Positions 1-7,915 of a stretch of DNA of 34,225 bases are shown here, in pieces. The DNA lies in assembly GCF_900114255.1 (NCBI RefSeq), contig NZ_FOSL01000031.1, positions 1-34,225 on the forward strand, written 5' to 3'. Below the pieces are notes generated by a model. It made no database searches. It saw only the letters and a list, made by a program, of their open reading frames with translations, and was not told the origin of the DNA. Position numbers and translations under genes: made by a program. Within the stretch, counting starts at the first letter, position 1; the number at the start of each line of letters is the position of its first letter. This stretch comes from Neomesorhizobium albiziae (GTDB lineage: Bacteria; Pseudomonadota; Alphaproteobacteria; Rhizobiales; Rhizobiaceae).

Positions 1-543
1 CCAGCTGCTCAACCCCCCTTGGCGCGATCCAAATTGAGCCCATGTCGGTGTGGATGTAGATTCACACGAACCCACTAACACATTGAACTACAATGACATA
101 ACCACAGCAAAATGGCCGTTTCTCGATTTGGCAGGATACGAAAAGATGTGATACAAATTTTCCGAAGCGGTCCCAGACCAAGGTCGCTTGGGATTAAACG
201 TCCGAATCACATCAATCCTTAAGCCACGCCCCTCACAACCATGAGCGTCTGCCAGCAAAGCCACGCTCCGAAATTTCGGGACGGGCTCTTAGTCAACAAG
301 GGCTCGTCTCACAGTGTGGCAGGTCTGAGGGATAGAGCCTCATACGGCATAAACTGAATCCGCCCATGAGCGTCGGATCCCAGCGACCGCTTCTGACGCT
401 CCTGCTCTTGGAAAGCCGCAACCGCTCGCGACCGAGCCGATCGCATAAGGTCGTACATGAAGGCTGTAAGAGAATCCCGCAGTTTGACCGACCCTTGCTC
501 CGACTGCGCTGCATGATGCGGCGCATGTCCAGGAACGAGGGAC
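1..543. other. Leader region upstream of traG; no gene recognised
   Basis: The first 543 bases contain no reading frame I can assign to a family; short overlapping frames on both strands look like chance. The stretch from about 60 to 240 is visibly richer in A+T than the following operon, as expected for a promoter-bearing or junction region. A weak inverted repeat (GTGTGGA at 48-54 against TTCACAC at 61-67, one mismatch) is the only dyad I noticed. A promoter for the traG-trb operon probably lies here, but I cannot point to convincing -35/-10 boxes. No oriT or relaxase gene is recognisable. Confidence 0.4.
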
Positions 544-2583
544 ATGACACCGACCAGGCTTCTCATCGGCCAGATTTTTGTGGTCTTTGCGATCGTCATC
601 GCAGGCGTTTGGGCGGCGACGCAATGGACGGCTGCTTCACTCGATTATCAGCCGCAGCTTGGAAATTCGTGGACCGTCCTATTCGGCATTCCGGTCTACC
701 ATCCATGGCGGCTTTTCGAGTGGTGGTACCACTTTGAAGCCTATGCGCCGGAAGTGTTCGACCGGGCAGGGGCGCTGGCAGCCGCCAGCGGTTTTCTTGG
801 CTGTGGTGCTGCGATTGTTGGTTCGCTGTGGCGTGCTCGCCAGCAAAGCCGTGTAACCACCTATGGTTCGTCGCGCTGGGCGATCAATCGGGAGATCGCG
901 GAAGCAGGCCTTTTCCGCGCCGCCGGCGTTTTTCTCGGTCGCCTCGGCAATCGGTATCTGCGCCATGACGGGCCGGAGCATGTCATGGCGTTTGCGCCAA
1001 CGCGGTCTGGCAAGGGCGTCGGACTGGTTATCCCGACGCTTCTGTCTTGGACGGGCAGTACTGTCGTTCATGACATCAAGGGTGAGAACTGGCAGCTGAC
1101 TGCCGGCTGGCGCTCGAAATTCTCTCATTGCTTGCTGTTCAATCCGACCGATCCGCGTTCGGCCCGCTACAATCCGCTGCTGGAGGTACGCAAGGGTCCG
1201 GACGAGGTCCGTGACGTCCAGAACATTGCCGACATCCTGGTCGATCCCGAAGGCGCACTGGAACGGCGTTCGCATTGGGAGAAGACCAGCCACTCGCTGC
1301 TGGTCGGCGCGATCCTGCATGTTCTCTATGCCGAGAAGGAAAAAACTCTCGCCCGAGTCGCGACCTTTTTGTCCGATCCGCAACGGAGCTTTGCGCACAC
1401 GCTGCGTCGGATGATGGCGACCAACCATCTTGGCACACCAGAACATCCGCAGGTTCATCCCGTCGTCGCCTCGGCGGCACGCGAGGTGCTCAACAAATCC
1501 GAGAACGAGCGGAGCGGCGTGCTTTCGACGGCCATGTCGTTTCTCGGGCTCTATCGCGACCCGACGGTGGCGATGACGACGGCGGCCTGTGATTGGCGCA
1601 TCGTCGATCTCGTCGATGCCGAACGCCCGGCCTCGCTTTATCTTGTCATTCCCCCGTCCGACATCTCGCGCACCAAGCCACTGGTGCGGCTGGTGCTCAA
1701 CCAGATCGGCCGCCGGCTGACCGAACGGCTGGAGGGTGACCCGGCCAAGCACCGCAAGCATCAGTTGCTGATGATGCTTGACGAGTTTCCAGCATTGGGG
1801 CGGCTCGACTTCTTCGAGACGGCACTGGCTTTCATGGCCGGTTACGGCATCCGCGCCTACCTGATCGCGCAGTCGCTCAACCAAATTTCCAAGGCCTATG
1901 GCGAGAACAACGCTATCCTCGACAACTGTCATGTCCGCATCGCGTTTTCGTCGAACGATGAGCGGACCGCCAAGCGGATCAGCGATGCACTCGGCACAGC
2001 AACCGAACTCAGAGCCCAGCGCAATTATGCCGGCCATCGACTGGCGCCGTGGTTGTCGCACGTCATGGTCAGCCGGCAGGAGACGGCACGTCCGCTGTTG
2101 ACGCCGGGCGAGGTGATGCAGCTTCCGTCGGCGGACGAACTTGTGCTGGTGTCCGGTCTGGCGCCGATCCGAGCCAAAAAGCTCCGCTACTACGAAGACC
2201 GCAATTTTACCACTCGGGTGTCGGATTCGCCGGTGCTCGGCGAGGGCGCCTATGCCGACCGGCCGGCGCCGCGTTCCGACGATTGGGGTGGCCAGGTCCG
2301 CGGGCCGCACCGCCGGCTCGCCGCCGCCGTCGACGAGGAAACCGGCATCTCGGAAGAGGAAGAGGGCGGCCTCCAGCAGCAACGCCATCCGGGCCTTCCG
2401 GAGGAAGGTCTATCGAAGCCGATCGCGCCGGATGAAAAGAATCCACTCGGCCTCGCTGACGATGAGTCGGACACCGCAGCCGACAAGCGCGCGATGGACC
2501 GCCTGCGGGGTCTCACCAACGTCGCACGGGCGCACGCCATCAACGAGAGCACAGGTCGCGACGACCTGTTGCCGTCCTTCTAA
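544..2583 (+). CDS. traG: Type IV secretion coupling protein TraG/VirD4
   Basis: This 679-residue protein is the coupling ATPase that brings the relaxase-DNA complex to the mating channel at the inner membrane. Two hydrophobic N-terminal segments (about residues 6-24 and 75-95) fit the usual membrane anchor. Walker A is PTRSGKGVG at residues 152-160, and Walker B is LLMMLDEF at about 408-415, followed by the GRLDF and AQSLNQ motifs typical of TraG/VirD4. The C-terminal 120 residues are acidic and low-complexity. The ATG at 544 follows a purine-rich stretch (AGGAACGAGGG) and keeps the first membrane segment. It is the first gene of the cluster; a ribosome-binding site for the next gene begins at its stop codon. 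The length is normal for the family. Function is inferred from family membership and context. Confidence 0.95.
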   Translation: MTPTRLLIGQIFVVFAIVIAGVWAATQWTAASLDYQPQLGNSWTVLFGIPVYHPWRLFEWWYHFEAYAPEVFDRAGALAAASGFLGCGAAIVGSLWRARQQSRVTTYGSSRWAINREIAEAGLFRAAGVFLGRLGNRYLRHDGPEHVMAFAPTRSGKGVGLVIPTLLSWTGSTVVHDIKGENWQLTAGWRSKFSHCLLFNPTDPRSARYNPLLEVRKGPDEVRDVQNIADILVDPEGALERRSHWEKTSHSLLVGAILHVLYAEKEKTLARVATFLSDPQRSFAHTLRRMMATNHLGTPEHPQVHPVVASAAREVLNKSENERSGVLSTAMSFLGLYRDPTVAMTTAACDWRIVDLVDAERPASLYLVIPPSDISRTKPLVRLVLNQIGRRLTERLEGDPAKHRKHQLLMMLDEFPALGRLDFFETALAFMAGYGIRAYLIAQSLNQISKAYGENNAILDNCHVRIAFSSNDERTAKRISDALGTATELRAQRNYAGHRLAPWLSHVMVSRQETARPLLTPGEVMQLPSADELVLVSGLAPIRAKKLRYYEDRNFTTRVSDSPVLGEGAYADRPAPRSDDWGGQVRGPHRRLAAAVDEETGISEEEEGGLQQQRHPGLPEEGLSKPIAPDEKNPLGLADDESDTAADKRAMDRLRGLTNVARAHAINESTGRDDLLPSF

Positions 2584-2595
2584 AGGAGGCAGCCC

Positions 2596-3003
2596 GTGAA
2601 ACCGCGCCATCATCTCTATCTCGATGATGACCTCACCGCGCAGCTTGAAGCGCTTGCCGCGAAACCGGGATCGTCAAAGTCGGCCATCGTCGCCGACGCA
2701 TTGCGTGCCTGGCTCGCGCGCCGCGGCGCCCGCGAGATCGATGATGTCTTGAAGATGCGCCTCGACCGCTTCAATGCGCAGCTGAACCGCATCGAGCGCG
2801 ACAACCAGGTTCTCCTGGAAACGCTGGCGCTCTTCATCCGCTACCAGCTCACCGTCACGGCACCTTTGCCCGAGCCCGACCAGGCCGCACGCGCGGTCGG
2901 CCGCGACCGTTTCCACGCCTTCATCGATCAGGTCGGCCGGCAGATCGCCGGCGGCACCCGCACGCTCGGCCGGAACCGGGAAGGGGAGGATTTTAGCTCA
3001 TGA
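2596..3003 (+). CDS. CopG-type ribbon-helix-helix protein of the trb operon
   Basis: This is a 135-residue protein with an N-terminal ribbon-helix-helix signature: a beta strand (HHLYLDDDL) followed by two helices containing SSKSAIVADALRAWLARRG, residues 27-45. The rest is helical (LDRFNAQLNRIERDNQVLLETLALFIRY), probably for oligomerisation. The start is GTG at 2596, chosen because a near-perfect AAAGGAGG lies just upstream across the traG stop. Its TGA overlaps the trbB ATG (ATGA at 3000-3003), so the two genes are probably translationally coupled. A small RHH gene between traG and trbB is common in ICE-type trb clusters. It may autoregulate the operon or be an accessory DNA-processing factor; the sequence does not say which. 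Confidence 0.85.
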   Translation: MKPRHHLYLDDDLTAQLEALAAKPGSSKSAIVADALRAWLARRGAREIDDVLKMRLDRFNAQLNRIERDNQVLLETLALFIRYQLTVTAPLPEPDQAARAVGRDRFHAFIDQVGRQIAGGTRTLGRNREGEDFSS

Positions 3004-3989
3004 GCCTGTCACACCCGGAAGCGGACGACCGCCGTCGCGCCATGCTGCGCACCGCCATGGGACCGGCGATCGCGGCGGCACTTGCTGATCCGGCCGTCAT
3101 CGAGGTGATGGTCAATCCGGACGGCGTGTTACGGCTCGACCGGCTGGGGGAAGGCCGTATCGAAACCGGCGCGCGACTGGAGCCAACCGAGGTCGAGCGC
3201 ATCGTCCGCCTTGTTGCCTCGCATGTTCGCGCCGAGGCTCACGCCGGTAATCCGGTGGTGAGTGCTGAACTGCCGCCACGCGAGGAAAGCCAGGCCGGCG
3301 AGCGCTTCGAGGGATTGTTGCCGCCGGTCGCGACAGCACCCTGCTTTGCCATTCGCAAGCCGGCGGCGCGGATCTACACGCTGTCCGACTACGTCGCCGA
3401 CCGGATCGTCACGCCGATCCAGGCAGAGGCGCTGCGCAAGGCTGTACGCGATCGCCGCAATCTTCTCATCTGCGGTGGCACGTCGTCGGGCAAGACCACA
3501 CTCGCCAACGCACTGCTTGCCGAAATCGCCGATCTCGACGAACGCGTGATCCTGATCGAGGACACACGCGAGCTGCAATGCGCCGCACCCGACTGCGTCG
3601 CGCTGCGCACGCGGCCAGGTGTCGTTTCCATGGCCGATCTGGTGCGCTCTACGCTGAGGCTTCGGCCGGACCGCATCATCGTCGGCGAGGTGAGGGGTGC
3701 GGAAGCCCTCGACATGCTGAAAGCCTGGAACACCGGTCATCCCGGCGGCATCGCCACGGTGCACGCCAACTCGGCGCGCTCGGCACTCTACCGGATCGAG
3801 CAGCTCGTCCAGGAAAGCGTCGTCACGGTGCCGCGCCGGCTGATCGCCGACGCGGTCGATTTGATCGTCTTCATCAGCGGTCGCGGCACGGCACGCCGGA
3901 TCGAGACGATCGCCCAGGTCACCGGGATCGACGGCAATGGCGACTACGCCGTCACCGATCTCACGCCGCAACAGCTTCACGCCCTCTAG
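3000..3989 (+). CDS. trbB: Conjugal transfer ATPase TrbB (VirB11 family)
   Basis: This 329-residue hexameric traffic ATPase powers pilus assembly and substrate transfer at the cytoplasmic base of the type IV secretion system. The motifs of the VirB11/PulE superfamily are all visible: Walker A GGTSSGKT at residues 159-166, Asp box ILIEDTREL at 184-192, Walker B IIVGEVRG at 226-233, and His box GHPGGIATVHA at 246-256. The ATG at 3000 overlaps the stop of the preceding RHH gene. A 19-base gap containing AGAAGGA separates it from trbC. Nothing unusual was seen. Confidence 0.95.
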   Translation: MSLSHPEADDRRRAMLRTAMGPAIAAALADPAVIEVMVNPDGVLRLDRLGEGRIETGARLEPTEVERIVRLVASHVRAEAHAGNPVVSAELPPREESQAGERFEGLLPPVATAPCFAIRKPAARIYTLSDYVADRIVTPIQAEALRKAVRDRRNLLICGGTSSGKTTLANALLAEIADLDERVILIEDTRELQCAAPDCVALRTRPGVVSMADLVRSTLRLRPDRIIVGEVRGAEALDMLKAWNTGHPGGIATVHANSARSALYRIEQLVQESVVTVPRRLIADAVDLIVFISGRGTARRIETIAQVTGIDGNGDYAVTDLTPQQLHAL

Positions 3990-4008
3990 CAGAAGGATTT
4001 TTTCGACT

Positions 4009-4359
4009 ATGCGTCCTTTCCCATCCACTTCTGTTTCTCGTGCGTCGGCGATGCGCCTTGCCCGCACGCTTAGCCTCGCGGCGACGTCCGCGGTGCTCTT
4101 CGCCACCGCTGCCCATGCTGCCGGCTCCGGCATGCCGTGGGAAGAGCCACTGCAGCAGATCCTGGAATCCGTTCAGGGACCGGTCGCCAAGATCATTGCC
4201 GTGATCATTATCATCACGACCGGTCTGACGCTTGCCTTCGGTGAGACCAGCGGCGGCTTCCGGCGGCTGATCCAGATCGTCTTCGGCCTTTCGATCGCCT
4301 TTGCTGCGTCGAGCTTCTTCCTGTCGTTCTTTTCGTTCGGTGGCGGGGTGCTCGTCTGA
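4009..4359 (+). CDS. trbC: TrbC, pilin-like protein (VirB2 family)
   Basis: This 116-residue precursor is the predicted subunit of the conjugative pilus. A positively charged N terminus precedes a signal segment (about residues 19-38, ending ATAAHAAGSG), so cleavage after AHA is likely. Two further hydrophobic segments follow (KIIAVIIIITTGLTLAF and a second rich in Phe and Ser near the C terminus), giving the hairpin topology of VirB2/TrbC pilins. The ATG at 4009 was chosen over an upstream in-frame ATG because AGAAGGA lies at a proper distance and because the upstream codons overlap the end of trbB. Its stop overlaps the trbD start by one base. Confidence 0.9.
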   Translation: MRPFPSTSVSRASAMRLARTLSLAATSAVLFATAAHAAGSGMPWEEPLQQILESVQGPVAKIIAVIIIITTGLTLAFGETSGGFRRLIQIVFGLSIAFAASSFFLSFFSFGGGVLV

Positions 4360-4634
4360 TGAGTGTCTCTCCCACCAATCACATCGACGGGTTTGAAGTG
4401 CCGTTGCACCGAGCGCTGACGGAACCGATCCTGCTTGGCGGTGCGCCGCGTGCGATCGCCATCGTCAACGGCACGATCGCGGCTGCCATCGGCCTCGGGC
4501 TCCAGCAATGGATCGCCGGCATCGTGCTTTGGGCGGCCGGGCACGCGCTCGCCGTCTTCGCGGCCAAACGCGATCCGGATTTCGCGCCGGTGCTGGTCCG
4601 GCATCTCCGGCAGAAGGCGTGGTGGTCATGCTGA
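4359..4634 (+). CDS. trbD: TrbD (VirB3 family) inner-membrane protein
   Basis: This 91-residue protein matches TrbD/VirB3 in size and pattern: a short soluble N terminus containing VPLHRALTEPILLGGAPR, the usual VirB3 entry motif, then two closely spaced hydrophobic segments (about residues 28-65) and a short basic tail. VirB3-type proteins sit in the inner membrane and work with the VirB4-type ATPase, which is the next gene. The ATG overlaps the trbC stop by one base, and the TGA overlaps the trbE start by seven bases, so expression is tightly coupled. Confidence 0.9.
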   Translation: MSVSPTNHIDGFEVPLHRALTEPILLGGAPRAIAIVNGTIAAAIGLGLQQWIAGIVLWAAGHALAVFAAKRDPDFAPVLVRHLRQKAWWSC

Positions 4635-7186
4635 ACCTGCGCGAATACCGCAACCGCGCCGATCGCCTTGCCGATCATCTGCCCTGGGCGGCACTCGTTG
4701 CGCCTGGTGTAGTGCTCAACAAGGACGGCAGCTTCCAGCGCACGCTGCGATTTCGTGGTCCTGATCTCGAAAGCGCCACCGAAGCCGAACTGGTCGCGGC
4801 TTGCGCCCGCGCCAACAATGTGCTGCGCCGTTTCGGCTCGGGATGGGCGCTGTTTTTCGAGGCAGAGCGCACCGAGGCGATCGGCTATCCGAATTCCAGC
4901 TTTCCCGATGCCGCCTCATGGCTGGTCGACGAGGAACGGCGCGCTCACTTCGAAGGTGCAGCGGCGGGGGCCCCGCGGACATCGCATGTCTCGCGGACAT
5001 CTCATGTCTCGCAGACATCGCATGTTTCGCCGACATCGCATGTCCCGCTGGCATCGCATGCCCCGGGGACGTCGCACGTCTCGCAGGCCCACTTCGAGAG
5101 CCGCTATCATCTCACGCTTCTTTATCTGCCGCCGCCGGATGCCCAGGCACAGGCCGAGCAGGCGCTGCTGGAGCGGGATACATCTGAGGGAGGGCGTGAT
5201 TGGCGGCAGGAGCTCGCCGGTTTTATCGACGAGACGAACCGTGTGCTCGATCTTCTCGCCGGCTTCATGTCGGAGGTGCGGGCGCTCGACGATCAAGAGA
5301 CGTTGACTTTCCTGCATGAAACGATCTCGACCAGGCGCCACGCGGTCGCCATTCCGGAGACTCCGCTCTATCTCGATGGGTTGCTTACCGACACACCCTT
5401 CAGCGGCGGCCTCGAACCCATGCTGGGCGACCAGCATCTGCGCACGCTCACCATTCTCGGTTTTCCGATCCTGACACGGCCCGGGCTCCTCGATGCGCTC
5501 AACCATCAGGATTTTTCCTATCGCTGGGTGACGCGCTTCATCGCCCTCGACAAGACGGAAGCCGCCAGGACACTGACCAGGCTGAGGCGGCAATGGTTCA
5601 ACAAGCGCAAGTCGATCACCGCGCTGATGCGCGAAGTGATCTACAACGAGCCGGCCCAGCTTCTGGATTCCGATGCCGACAACAAGGTCGCGGATGCCGA
5701 TCTGGCGCTCCAGGCGCTCGGCGGCGATCACGTCGCCTTCGGCTATCTCACCACCACCATCACCGTGTCGGACGAAAATCGCTCACGCGCCGACGAAAAA
5801 GTCCGTGCGGTCGAGCGGATCGTCAATGGGCTCGGCTTCACCTCGATCCGCGAGAGCGTCAACGCGGCCGAAGCCTGGCTCGGCAGCCTGCCGGGACACG
5901 TCTATGCCAATGTCCGGCAACCGATCGTCCACACGTTGAACCTGGCGCATCTGGTGCCGCTGTCGTCGGTCTGGGCTGGGCCGTCGCGGAATGCCCATCT
6001 CGACGGGCCGCCGCTGCTTTTTGCCGAAACCTCCGGCTCGACGCCGTTCCGGCTCTCGACCCATGTCGGCGACGTCGGCCACATGCTGATCGTCGGCCCG
6101 ACTGGAGCCGGCAAGAGTGTGCTTCTTTCATTGCTCGCCCTGCAGTTCCGGCGCTATGCCGGATCGCAGGTCTATATCTTCGACAAGGGATTTTCGGCAC
6201 GCGCCGTCGTGCTTGCCATGGGCGGCGAGCACCATGCGCTGGGCGCCGACGGCTCTCTCGCCTTCCAGCCGCTTCGCCAGATCGATGATCCGGCGACCAG
6301 AAGCTGGGCCGCCGAATGGATCGGCGCGCTGCTTGCCCACGAGCACGTCACCGTCACGCCGGAAGTGAAGGAAGCGGTGTGGTCGGCATTGACCAGCCTC
6401 GCCAGTGCGCCCGCCGGCGAGCGCACGTTGACCGGGCTTTCCGTGCTGCTGCAGTCCAATGCACTGAAGGCGGCATTGATGCCGTACACGCTCGACGGTC
6501 CGTTCGGCCGGCTCCTCGACGCTGCCGAAAACCGCCTGGCCCTGGCCGACGTGCAGTGCTTCGAGACCGAAGAGCTGATGCATGAGGCCGGTGTGGTGCT
6601 GCCGGTGCTCACCTACCTTTTCCATCGTCTCGAGGAACGCTTCGACGGATCGCCGACACTACTCATCTTGGACGAAGCCTGGGTCTATCTCGACAATCCG
6701 GTCTTTGCCGCCCGCATCCGCGAATGGCTGAAGGTGCTGCGGAAGAAGAACGTCAGCGTCGTCTTTGCCACCCAGTCGCTGGCCGACATTGCCGACAGCT
6801 CGATCGCGCCGGCCATCCTCGAATCCTGCCCGCAGCGCATCTTCCTGCCGAACGACCGGGCGATCGAGCCGCAGTCGCGGCAGGCCTACGAACGTTTCGG
6901 TCTCAACGAGCGCCAGATCGAGCTGATCCCACGGGCCACGCCGAAAAGGCACTACTATCTGCAGTCCCGGCGCGGCAACCGGCTGTTCGAGCTTGGCCTT
7001 GGGCCGATCGCGCTGGCGCTCTGCGGTTCGTCCGATCCGGATACTCAAAAACTGATCGACGAACTCGTCGCCGAAGGCGGCGGAGGGGATTTCGCGGCTT
7101 CGTTCCTCGCCGCCAAGGGCCTCGGCTGGGCCGTCGATCTCATTCGTCAGTTTCCACACCCCGAACCACAGGAGAACTTCTCATGA
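4628..7186 (+). CDS. trbE: Conjugal transfer ATPase TrbE (VirB4 family) with internal repeat insertion
   Basis: This 852-residue protein is the largest ATPase of the mating-pair formation complex and acts at the inner membrane with TrbB and TrbD. Walker A is GPTGAGKS at residues 490-497 and Walker B is LILDE at 679-683, followed by AWVYLDNP and the FATQSLADI motif of VirB4 proteins. The ATG at 4628 overlaps the end of trbD; an in-frame GTG at 4622 is an alternative. The protein is somewhat longer than I expect because residues of about 113-155 are a low-complexity run of the hexapeptide T-S-H-V-S-x, encoded by six 18-bp tandem units. This lies between the conserved blocks EERRAHFE and AHFESRYHL, so it looks like an insertion in a surface loop. 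The reading frame is intact throughout. The stop overlaps the trbJ start (ATGA at 7183-7186). Confidence 0.95.
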   Translation: MLNLREYRNRADRLADHLPWAALVAPGVVLNKDGSFQRTLRFRGPDLESATEAELVAACARANNVLRRFGSGWALFFEAERTEAIGYPNSSFPDAASWLVDEERRAHFEGAAAGAPRTSHVSRTSHVSQTSHVSPTSHVPLASHAPGTSHVSQAHFESRYHLTLLYLPPPDAQAQAEQALLERDTSEGGRDWRQELAGFIDETNRVLDLLAGFMSEVRALDDQETLTFLHETISTRRHAVAIPETPLYLDGLLTDTPFSGGLEPMLGDQHLRTLTILGFPILTRPGLLDALNHQDFSYRWVTRFIALDKTEAARTLTRLRRQWFNKRKSITALMREVIYNEPAQLLDSDADNKVADADLALQALGGDHVAFGYLTTTITVSDENRSRADEKVRAVERIVNGLGFTSIRESVNAAEAWLGSLPGHVYANVRQPIVHTLNLAHLVPLSSVWAGPSRNAHLDGPPLLFAETSGSTPFRLSTHVGDVGHMLIVGPTGAGKSVLLSLLALQFRRYAGSQVYIFDKGFSARAVVLAMGGEHHALGADGSLAFQPLRQIDDPATRSWAAEWIGALLAHEHVTVTPEVKEAVWSALTSLASAPAGERTLTGLSVLLQSNALKAALMPYTLDGPFGRLLDAAENRLALADVQCFETEELMHEAGVVLPVLTYLFHRLEERFDGSPTLLILDEAWVYLDNPVFAARIREWLKVLRKKNVSVVFATQSLADIADSSIAPAILESCPQRIFLPNDRAIEPQSRQAYERFGLNERQIELIPRATPKRHYYLQSRRGNRLFELGLGPIALALCGSSDPDTQKLIDELVAEGGGGDFAASFLAAKGLGWAVDLIRQFPHPEPQENFS
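4974..5081 (+). repeat. Six tandem 18-bp palindrome-bearing units inside trbE
   Basis: Six contiguous units begin at 4974, 4992, 5010, 5028, 5046 and 5064; the consensus is CGCGGACATCGCATGTCT. Each contains the inverted repeat GACAT-CGC-ATGTC. Unit 2 has loop CTC. Unit 3 has one arm changed (ATGTT). Unit 5 reads GGCAT-CGC-ATGCC and unit 6 GACGT-CGC-ACGTC, so both arms changed in step. Because 18 is a multiple of three, the array stays in frame and encodes repeated T-S-H-V-S-x. A partial seventh unit (CGCAGGCC) follows. Confidence 0.95.
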
Positions 7187-7893
7187 GGAAATCGACCCTT
7201 CTTGCCGGTGCATGTGCACTTGGCATCGCGATCGCCGCGCCGGCGGCGGCCTGGCGGATCGTCTTTGATCCGACCAACTACAGTCAGAACCTGCTCTCGG
7301 CCGCCCGCGCGCTCGAGCAGATCAACAACCAGATCACCTCGCTCCAGAACGAGGCGGCCATGTTGCAGAACATGGCCAAGCAGCTGCAGCGTCTCGACTT
7401 CTCTTCGCTCGGCCAGATCACCGGCTCGCTGCAGCGCATCGACGGTCTGATGGGACAGGCTGAAGGCATCAGCTTCGACATGAACGAGATGGATGCAGCG
7501 TGGAAGGAACAATTCCCGGAAGGCTACGAAGCGGCCACCACCATCACCGACATGGTCGGCGAGTCACAAAAGCGGTGGCAGAGTGCCATGCAGGCATTCC
7601 GTCAGACCATGCGTGTCCAGTCTCAAGTGGTCGAGAACGTACAGGCCGACCGCGGGCTGCTTGCCGATCTGGTGACCCAAAGCCAGGGTGCCGTCGGCGC
7701 GCTTCAGGCGCAGCAGGCCGCCAACCAGTTGCTGGCACTCTCCACCAAGCAGCAACTGCAGATCCAGGACATGATGGCCGCGCAATACCGCGCCGAGGCG
7801 CTGGAGCAAGCGCGCGACGCACAGTCGGAGGAAGCCGCACGCGAATCCATCACCCGCTTTCTTGGAAGCGGCAAAGCCTACACGCCGCGCTGA
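7183..7893 (+). CDS. trbJ: TrbJ (VirB5 family) periplasmic transfer protein
   Basis: This 236-residue secreted protein has an N-terminal signal peptide (MRKSTLLAGACALGIAIAAPAAA, about residues 1-23) and then the conserved TrbJ opening WRIVFDPTNYSQNL. The remainder is long amphipathic helix with Gln/Asn-rich heptads (residues about 35-70 and 140-215), as in VirB5-type proteins that sit on the pilus tip or act in its assembly. The ATG at 7183 overlaps the trbE stop. In Ti-plasmid-type clusters trbK follows trbJ; here only 22 non-coding bases separate it from trbL, so trbK is absent. Confidence 0.92.
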   Translation: MRKSTLLAGACALGIAIAAPAAAWRIVFDPTNYSQNLLSAARALEQINNQITSLQNEAAMLQNMAKQLQRLDFSSLGQITGSLQRIDGLMGQAEGISFDMNEMDAAWKEQFPEGYEAATTITDMVGESQKRWQSAMQAFRQTMRVQSQVVENVQADRGLLADLVTQSQGAVGALQAQQAANQLLALSTKQQLQIQDMMAAQYRAEALEQARDAQSEEAARESITRFLGSGKAYTPR

Positions 7894-7915
7894 CGGACGG
7901 TGAGGGGCGACGCAC

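Noticed and set aside
1-543. tra box or oriT upstream of traG
   Set aside because: The only dyad (48-67) is weak and does not match a TraR-type box; no nick-region motif was recognised.
679-2388. Long open frame on the minus strand (569 residues) opposite traG
   Set aside because: It is a GC-rich antisense shadow of traG; the product matches no family and has many rare combinations of Arg, His and Gln, while traG has all family motifs.
3129-4133. Minus-strand frame of 334 residues opposite trbB
   Set aside because: Shadow of trbB and trbC, without any recognisable domain or ribosome-binding site.
4974-5081. CRISPR array
   Set aside because: The repeats are contiguous with no spacers and lie in frame inside trbE.
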